Shown one piece after another: positions 56,896 through 64,000 of a stretch of DNA of 64,000 nt. The position numbers and the translations under genes were made by a program. A model generated the notes under the pieces. The model did not search any database. It saw nothing but the letters and a program-made list of their open reading frames with translations, and was not told the origin of the DNA. Source of the stretch: Prosopocoilus inquinatus (Eukaryota > Arthropoda > Insecta > Coleoptera > Lucanidae); assembly GCA_036172665.1 (NCBI GenBank), contig CM069875.1, positions 22,351,806 to 22,415,805 on the forward strand, read 5' to 3'. The number at the start of each line of letters is the position of its first letter. The stretch's first letter is position 1.

Positions 56896-57131
56896 TGAAC
56901 CAGAAGAAGCTTTAAAAGTCCTCGGCGAACTCCAAGACATCTCCAAACCAGTTGCAATTTCCTTCCCTGAAATGATGCATCTGATGTCCCAATGTCAGGA
57001 AGTCGATAGCTACAGTCATTCACGAGCAAGATCCTCGCTTGTCACAACGCAAGGAGCACCTGGAGTGACTCCCAAAATACACACGCACGGAATCAACAAT
57101 CCTTTAACTTTATTCAGTGGAATCATTCCAG
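56896..57131 (+). CDS. Secreted protein, probable group III phospholipase A2-like: exon 2
   Basis: Acceptor AAATTTCAG at 56895, donor CCAG|GTAAGAG at 57131/57132, phase 2 in and phase 1 out. It encodes YEPEEALKVLGELQDISKPV, then a Met/Cys-containing segment (FPEMMHLMSQCQ), a Ser/Arg/Thr-rich linker and FSGIIPG at the end. In group III phospholipase A2 proteins IIPG immediately precedes the KWCG calcium-loop motif, so the next exon should begin there. I found no such exon before 64000, so the gene probably continues beyond the window. The intron back to 31958 is 24,937 bp and holds the hAT/Gypsy nest and the mariner copy. Confidence 0.68.
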
Positions 57132-57283
57132 GTAAGAGTCCCTCCAAATATGTATTATACAATAGCCCAAACATTTGAGATAATAAGTACAAACTATTTT
57201 TAATATTTATTGAGTATATAATGGCAAGATTCGTACTTACAATAATTAACTAAGAAAATACATGTACATGTATGGGAAACAAA
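57132..57283. other. Boundary between the phospholipase-like exon 2 and the PAF-AH 3' end
   Basis: Donor of the plus-strand gene at 57132 and a minus-strand AATAAA (TTTATT at 57206-57211) 73 nt downstream of the PAF-AH stop. The opposite-strand transcripts must overlap if the plus-strand gene continues to the right. Confidence 0.5.
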
Positions 57284-57740
57284 TCAAAATTTGTTTAATA
57301 TCGAACATAACTTTTGATAAACTGGTTCGAATATTTTGGAATATCCTGTATCTGTTAGGTGGAGGTAGTCGTGCATGATGTAGTGGGAAATCGACTGATC
57401 GCACTGGACGATGTTCTCATGTATATTCACGACATCAACGTTTTTGGTCAGCTCGTCGGCGTTATCTTCGTTTTCGAACTTATCCAAGAGAAAGGTGTTG
57501 ACGTGATCGTTGCGTTCGCGATATGGATTTGGAAATTGACCTCGTGGAAGAAGCGTCGGGATTATTACGTGTACGTCCCCCAGTTTCTCTTTTATGGTCT
57601 TAATTATCTCCAGAATACCTTCTAAGACTTCATGGGGCGTACAATCTGTATTATTCGTTCCGACGAAGAGGACTATCACTTTGACTTTGACATTGAATTC
57701 AAGCTCTCCATTCTGTATGCGCCAAAGCACGTTTTCCACT
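57284..57740 (-). CDS. Paf-AHalpha: PAF acetylhydrolase 1B catalytic (alpha) subunit, exon 2
   Basis: Acceptor CATTTCAG at 57741, one base completing Arg73, then 151 codons to the stop at 57284. Motifs: VLWRIQNGELE, FVGTNN (block III Asn), LLPRGQFPNP, and HDYLHLTDTGY with Asp197 and His200 of the catalytic triad. With exon 1 the protein is 224 residues, matching the ~229-residue mammalian alpha1/alpha2 subunits. It is an SGNH-fold serine hydrolase that removes the sn-2 acetyl of platelet-activating factor and, as a dimer, binds LIS1 in the cytoplasm. Some insect orthologues have altered active-site residues; here all are present. Confidence 0.95.
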
Positions 57741-59179
57741 CTGAAATGAATCATCACTCGTTTAAATTTAACTTCTCAAAATAAAATCAAAGAGTCATCA
57801 ATCAGAAATAATCCGAATCAAATCCTTTTATTTTTTTACTTTTGGGATCTAAGAATGAGGAAAATATGTAAAAAGTTTACGATTTATGATTATAGTAAAA
57901 ATGTTATCTAATATTTATACTCATAATTCATAATCCATAGAATTTAGAAGATAAGAATCACCTGTTACAGGTATCCAAGTATTAATAGGTGTAATGGCGT
58001 AATAAAAACATAAATCTTTTTATCACAATAAAGCCAGCTCCACTCGCAAGGCGATGATTGTGATGATGCACGAAAAACTCCAATCGCCTGCCTAAACAGG
58101 GAAGATATGTACAGTGTGTCTCCGAATATCTGAGCTACAGGAAATTAGCATGGAATTTCAAATATTTTTGATTTTCATGTTAACAATACTAATAATACAA
58201 ATGAATAAAAACATTAGAAATTGTAAAAAAACAAGAATTTTGGTATCCGATTCCCGAACGCGATACACCCCTGCAAAAGTCAGGAAAGTATTAGCGTTTT
58301 CGATTCACTTGGACTATGTTTTACCCTCCCCTCACGTAATAAAGATGAAGATACTTTGAGTACAATCCAGTGTTGCCAACTTAGGGAAAAAATCGTTAAA
58401 TCTAAGGATAAATTCATTAAATTCAAACAAAAGGGAAAATTGTAAAAATTCATTAAAATCTAGGGAATTTTTCAACTTTTTAGTTGAACATTTTTCCAAG
58501 GAAACTAAAAATATTTTATTTTGGAGTTTTAATTTCTATAATAACCATAATAATAATATTGGTGGTTTTGTTAAACCAAACCGCCAAATGTCGGCAAAGT
58601 TCACGCTGTTTCGCTCCGTTGCTTCCTTCTGATCATCAATTATGCCAACCGTACGATTATAGTCGTATTCGTACCGCGTGAGCCACAGAATGTTTTTTTT
58701 AGTTGGCAATGAAACAAATCATGTGTATCGCAGTTATATTCACTTAACCTCTTGCAACTACTGTCAACCTAACCAAGAAGAATTAATATCAGATATGACT
58801 GTTATGTATATCTCTCTCGTTCGTGGCCAACTTAAAAAAAAAAAAATTCTGTGGCTCACACAATACGATTATTTAGCAATGAGTACGACGTATTCGCGGA
58901 ACTCAATAACCAGCATATGACATTTTTAATAAGGAAAACAAACAGCTGCCGTTAATATTATTCACTATAACTTATCATACTCAATCTAAATGTCATTCCA
59001 ATGGTTTCCTTATTATAGGGACCTTCAGAAAACTTTCGCAACATGTCAACCACTTCTTGATTTTCTCGAATAGTCGTGTTATACTAATAAATTTGAGACC
59101 GCTGTAAGCTAACAGCGCCTTTATTGACGCTGACAGTAGGGGTTATAGAACTGTCAATCGGTCTCAATTAGCTTGATCG
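57741..59179. other. PAF-AH intron, left part
   Basis: AT-rich, no exon of the opposite-strand phospholipase-like gene recognised (no KWCG or CCRxHD-type coding). 58640-58900 holds an inverted pair gtgagccacagaatgttttt / aaaaattctgtggctcac about 130 bp apart, a likely MITE relic. 59090-59175 begins and ends with tttgagaccg / cggtctcaa, possibly another small one. Confidence 0.4.
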
Positions 59180-60340
59180 CGACTGTGCAATTTCAGCTCT
59201 AAAATATGATTTTTAAAAAAAAAAAACGAAAATAAATTTAATATGAAAATTAAAAAAAAAACATTTAAAATTTCTCAAAAAAGTAAGAGTAATTAACAAT
59301 AAATATTTCAAATGAAATTTACAAATTAAGAAAAGGAAAAGGGAGGACAAAAGATAATCGCTACATTTTGAGAGAATAAGATCGGAAAAGAGTAAACAAT
59401 CGTAAACAAAAACAAAACTATTTACTTTTGATGATCCAGAAATACGATCGAGGTCGAAAAATTAATATTTCCAGAGGAATTATAACTGTATGAGTTCTAA
59501 AAAATTGTAAGCAATTGAGAAAAAAACAGAAAACGGTTTGAAATTCGCTATAAATGAAAAAGGAAACAAAAATTCCTGTCAAAAGTAAACAAAAACAAAT
59601 GACGATCATAAGTAGAGAAGAAAAAACTCAAAACGAATTATATAATATATTAAAATATTCAAGACTAATAATAAAACGAACTTCACAAAAACCAACAAAC
59701 AATAAAACAAATGTCGACTGTAATTATTCGCGAAGTGCAAGAAAAAAATTTGATGAATTAATTTCAGAACAAAAAGGGAAAAAGAAATGAAGATCGTAAG
59801 TTTCACGACGGAAAACCAAAAAGAAAAACAAATGAGGATCGTAATATTTATAATATGTACGAAAGGAAAAGAAATAATTTCAGAAGATAAACAAAAGAAA
59901 AACAGATTATTAATACAAAATTACCAAGAGACAATCTTCTTTCAATCAATAAAACGGCAACAATAACAAAAAATCAGAAAATGACAGAAATATTTGAAGA
60001 TGGAAACAAATGAGCAAAAAAGCAAAAGAAAAAAGAAAAACAAATTATTGATTCAAAACTACTGCGAGACAATGTTTTTTCAAACAATAAAACAGCAATG
60101 ACAGAAAATGACGGAAATATTTGAAGATGGAAGCAACGATGATCGCAAGAAAAAGTTAAAAAAAGAACGAAAACGTTTCAGAACGAATTTCAAACTTAAA
60201 AACAATAATCCATAAACAAATGACCATCTCGTTACATTCGAAAAACAAAACGGCAAACAAATTTTGAAATGTTTTCTTATTATTAAGCGACGTGTCGGGA
60301 TAATACGATTTTTCACGTAAAGATACGATAGGACACAAAG
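59180..60340 (+). repeat. Strand-asymmetric A/purine-rich tract (second)
   Basis: Same texture as 32280-33660: a-runs with scattered g/c on +, sharing aaaagtaaacaaaaacaaat and similar words, with near-repeats inside (gacaatcttctttcaatcaa / gacaatgttttttcaaacaa, cagaaatatttgaagatgga / cggaaatatttgaagatgga at about 59985 and 60113). The internal repeats suggest a ~125-bp unit duplicated here. Confidence 0.45.
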
Positions 60341-61593
60341 TTAAGCTCATTGGATAAAAGGCATGGTAGCATTCATTATTCTATTGCTACAATAAACCTT
60401 CTTATTCAACTCGTATAATAGAATACAGTAGGACATTTTTAATCCAAACTAAAAAGTGCAATGGTTGATTCGGATTTTCCAAATATTCAGATTATTGAAC
60501 AATGGACAGAAAATATCAGATTTCCTAATTATCCTAGTAATTTCAATTTTCCCACAATAAAAATTTTCAAATCAAGAATTAATTTTAGAAACCCACCTCG
60601 TTCTTTCATTTATCGATTAATTAACGTGTTTCATTTTAGAAGTCGTCTCCATTCCAAATTGAATTGCAAACTGAACTCGTTAACTCACTGAACGATCAAC
60701 GTGCTAATGAACAGAACAGCAAAACTACTGTTCCTGCTTTGGAGATTTGGAGAATTGGATATTTAGGGTTACTGTCATTGATTTTCTTCGATCACGTGAT
60801 CACTTCCTCTCCTGGCGTGGAAGGCATTAGCAGAATTTTCAGAAATTATGTTCAAGCATTGTCAACTTTTCTTGAGCAATTTTAAGACGCATTCGCGTTT
60901 CTCATTAGCTTAATCTGCTGTTTCTATTCGTCTAGTTGTTTTAAACGCTAATTTTTCTTCACATTTTAACCGTACTTGCATACATACTTTATGCTCCATC
61001 TTTAATCCCCAATTCTCCAAATGTCCAAAGCAGAAAAGGCAGCTTTAACAAAACATTTCCTAGAAAACACGAAACCAAGGGATTTCTTCATTTATGTGGC
61101 GGGAATCACTTCGCTGTTCGGAGTAAAGAATTTTTGTTTGGGTTTCCGCTGTTCGGATTACTGGAAGTTTCGATTAGGGCATGTTCGGATTAAAGATGTT
61201 ATACTCTACTATTCTTCCATTAGACCTCTCCAGATCACATTTTTAATGTTCAGTGTTTCCCTGAATAGTGTAGTGTTGGTTTGATACTGATTTGTTTTTT
61301 TTTTTTAATAAATAAATTAGAATAAAATAGAAAGTGTCAAGAAGAGTTTATAAAGCATGTTTGTACTACTGCTAATATGGAATGTCTGGTCAAATCTGAT
61401 ATTATTTCACAGTTATATTTTTATTTCACACTTTTACTTTTTGTCTCCAAAGTTATTTTCTTATTTCACAATTTCAAATTACAACCTATTTTAGTAATTG
61501 AAAATTCTCAAACAACAGTCAGTTAATAGATGTACTGCAAAAAAAAATATTATTAAATTAAATTTCCCAAATCTCTGCAATTATTTCATTACA
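60341..61593. other. PAF-AH intron with a relic of the 5649 inverted-repeat family
   Basis: 60738-61025: ctttggagatttggagaattggatattta at the left and ccccaattctccaaatgtcc at the right, with gatcacgtgatca inside, related to 5649-5812. The ORF 61021-61284 has no known motif and overlaps the repeat edge; not called. Confidence 0.4.
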
Positions 61594-62446
61594 CAGGGTG
61601 TGCTACAGAAAACACCCCAAGCCATAACTCCTATATTTATAGATTAATTTTCAAAAATTAAAAGGCAAATGAAATGAGACTAAAAACACTATGAAATGTG
61701 GTCAATTAATTATTCTTTTTTAATTACCTTAACGTGTTAACGTAAAATTGTCAAGTTTGCTACAACGTGTAAAATAGATATTGCACGACAAGTGTTAATA
61801 ATTCTATCTCGCAATATTTCCTCATTTTCAGAAGTAAATAAAAGCTAAATAAAAAAAACTCTAGTGGTGTAAGATCTAGGGATCTAGGGATAGCACAGAC
61901 CAAAAGTTCTTAACCATCTTTTCCCAAAAAGCCTGCCTTCGCTCAGGATCATTTCTTTCTAAAGTATGTACTTTTTGAGATTTATTTTAATACCCTCATA
62001 GTTAAACGATTGTCAACTATTTTTAAACACTTTTAATACGCGTCTATCATAATTTTTTTAAAAATTCAATTTGTGTTTCTAGAGAAAATAGTTTACACTC
62101 TTTTAAAGTTCGATTTTCAGTTTTTTCCTATAGCAACTTCATTTGCACACTTAACTTTAATTCTTTCATTAGTGTTTTCCATCATATTTGCTGGACAACA
62201 CTTAAAGTGTTGCACATCATTGAATTTAGAAAAAGTAGCTCTACCAGATACAATAATAAAAAATATACAGAGCTATTTAAAAAATAAAAGTTGACAGTCT
62301 TTTGATCATGAAGGTAAATTAAATAAATAATTAATTGACCACATTTTAGAGTGTTTTTAGTCTCATTTCATTTGCCTTCTTGTTTTTTAAAATTAGTCTA
62401 TAAATAAAGGAGTTATGGTTTGGGGCGTTTTCTGTAGGACACCCGG
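61594..62446. mobile_element. ~850-bp fold-back element in the PAF-AH intron
   Basis: Left cagggtgtgctacagaaaac(accccaagccataactcc) against right (ggagttatggtttggggc)gttttctgtaggacacccgg, and aggcaaatgaaatgagacta...aaaacact against agtgtttttagtctcatttc...gcct. Pairing continues through ttaattgaccaca/tgtggtcaattaa. No transposase. Confidence 0.75.
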
Positions 62447-62749
62447 TATTTATAAAAATATTAAATTCTTCCTTGTATACATTTAGTATCTTTTTTTTGT
62501 TAATTTCGATAAATACTTGCACAAATTACTCTTAATTGCAGGTTAAACACTACTAGTATAAAATATTTTTTCGTATTTTAATTTAACAGAAAATAAAAGT
62601 TGAAATGCAACAAGTGTTACGCCACTGATCGGTGCAACAAAACAAACGTAGGAAGGGTCCTTAACCTTGCTCTTGTAATGTGCTACATCCTTATCACATC
62701 CAATAATGATTTAACTACGTCCGCAAAAAATTCCCGGTTTGATACGCAC

Positions 62750-62967
62750 CTGTCCCCTCCGATTCCAAAATTCAAACAGTGCAGAGGGTTGATCTTCTCG
62801 TTCCAGAGGGTGCTAAACTGTAACTGTTGGACAATCGAATCCCCTATGAAGACGACCTCGCACTCCGACATTTTTGCCTCTTGTACATAACGGAGGTGCA
62901 TGCTGTTCCAGCGACCATCACCCAACACATCTTCGTTGGGTGTCGGTATCACGCAGGGATTGTTCAT
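62750..62967 (-). CDS. Paf-AHalpha: PAF acetylhydrolase 1B catalytic (alpha) subunit, exon 1
   Basis: ATG at 62967, donor GACAG|GTGCGT at 62749, 218 bp, phase 2. It encodes NNPCVIPTPNEDVLGDGRW and FIGDSIVQ (nucleophile Ser44), then LNFGIGGD (block II Gly), the N-terminal half of the alpha subunit. Joining to exon 2 gives GGDRVENVLWR, as in the family. The 5.0-kb intron between (57741-62749) contains a fold-back element and an A-rich tract. Confidence 0.95.
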
Positions 62968-64000
62968 GTTTGATGAATGCTCACGCAGACCGAAAATGTT
63001 CTTATCACGTTATTTTATCAGCTTCCACTGGCGCTAAGAACTAACCACGCTAAAGCCGAAGTTACTATTGTGTTGTGCGTTAGCAAAGCAAGTCGACCAG
63101 TTGGATTGAATTACACGCTCCGCCTCTGCGTGCACACAAAGAACTGACAATGAGATGTTTTGAGCCCATTTGGATAGTTTTCGAGATTGCAAAAATAGGC
63201 AACGGATTAAAACTTTAAACTTTAATTCCTGATACCGATAAACAAATATGCTGATAAAGATATTAAAGGTTGTCATCAATTAATAAATATTTATTGAGGT
63301 TCAATGTTAAAAAATGAAAAAAAAAAATATACGAAGATACATAAACCAAAAGTAACATATTTCTTTTAATAAGTTCATCAACAGTACGTCAAGTCTTAAT
63401 AATGCTGACAAATTCTCTTTATTTTTTCTTTCAATCGGATTTGACTTTGAAATTTCTAAATATTTGAAAGTTACAGAAAATATGTATTAAGAGGGATTTT
63501 TCTAATGTTGCGGCTTATATCTGCTTATATCTATCTAAAGAACAAAATGCGTTAATTAATGCGAGAAGTATTACATTATAGTGTAGTCACACTTACGCAT
63601 AACGAGCCTTTTCCGTGAAGTCTATTTGATGTATACCGTTCCTCGACATATCGCCAAACGCCAAGTGCCATTCATAATGCCACTACATAATTAGTGCCTT
63701 ACACTTAACTTAATATCAAATAAAATGTTAAATATCACAGTAGACACTGATGTGGTCCCAGCATCCTGAAACAACAAGCAAATTTTTAAGTATATTTTAA
63801 GTTTGTCCAATTTTAGTTACGCATATTACAGATTATTTGATAAAGATTTTAAGTAACCCTTAAATATATTGTGTAGTGCATACAGGATGTCCGGAACTCG
63901 AGTGTCATATTTTTACAAAGGGTTGCTTGGATTAATATGATCAAAAAAAGTTATACAATATGGTGTCCTACGTACACCGAGTGTCCACTTTGATTAAGAT
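62968..64000. other. Upstream of PAF-AH and window end
   Basis: 62968-63150 is the probable 5' UTR/promoter of PAF-AH (less AT-rich, no TATA seen). The remainder is AT-rich. The last ~120 bp from 63882 (acaggatgtccggaactcga) look like the start of another fold-back element cut by the window edge; this cannot be confirmed. Confidence 0.3.

Noticed and set aside
61021..61284. 87-codon ORF with hydrophobic end
   Set aside because: No known motif, overlaps a dispersed repeat edge, inside an intron; chance ORF most likely.
1..64000. tRNA, rRNA, CRISPR or bacterial operon features
   Set aside because: None seen; the sequence is eukaryotic nuclear with spliced genes and eukaryotic transposons.

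Overview
This window reads as a piece of an AT-rich insect nuclear genome, with a beetle-like repeat profile (an inference, not proven). The reasons are spliced single-copy genes with insect-type short and very long introns, two convergent AATAAA-terminated gene ends, and a dense load of Penelope, hAT, Tc1/mariner, Ty3/Gypsy, MITE and fold-back DNA. No tRNA, rRNA or CRISPR array was seen.

Host genes. (1) 1-987 (+) is the 3' half of APPBP2, a TPR protein, with one short intron. (2) 2201-3446 (-) is a two-exon, 336-residue gag-like zinc-knuckle protein, tail to tail with APPBP2; it looks like a domesticated non-LTR gag. (3) 31681-31958 plus 56896-57131 (+) are two phase-matched exons of a secreted protein that resembles the N-terminal part of an insect group III phospholipase A2. 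They are separated by a ~25 kb intron, and the catalytic exons are not visible. (4) 57284-57740 plus 62750-62967 (-) form a complete 224-residue platelet-activating-factor acetylhydrolase 1B catalytic (alpha) subunit.

Mobile DNA, left to right. A Penelope-like element (6002-8730) consists of two oppositely oriented copies, each ending in a hammerhead ribozyme motif; it sits beside a fragment of a second hammerhead-bearing repeat. That second repeat recurs at 14721-15541 as a tandem and inverted ~314 bp unit with two 45-nt hammerhead motifs and a 13-bp target duplication, so it looks like an animal retrozyme. A hAT-type element (15753-21592, 8-bp TSD) contains a broken Gypsy element. A defunct mariner/Tc1 copy lies at 36551-38306. 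Numerous MITEs and ~0.9 kb fold-backs fill the intergenic and intronic DNA.

Most striking region. At 47856-56732, inside the phospholipase-like gene's intron, a hAT transposon (8-bp TSD) carries a BED-finger transposase whose reading frame is cut by a young Gypsy element (48367-54897; LTRs of 329 bp that read as identical, 4-bp TSD). The Gypsy pol ends, after the integrase, in a TARG1/OARD1-like macrodomain and a CCCH zinc finger. This suggests a retrotransposon that has captured an ADP-ribose-processing module. The same copy has YLDG in place of the YxDD reverse-transcriptase motif, and its gag-coding repeat contains six perfect three-unit heat-shock-element matches.
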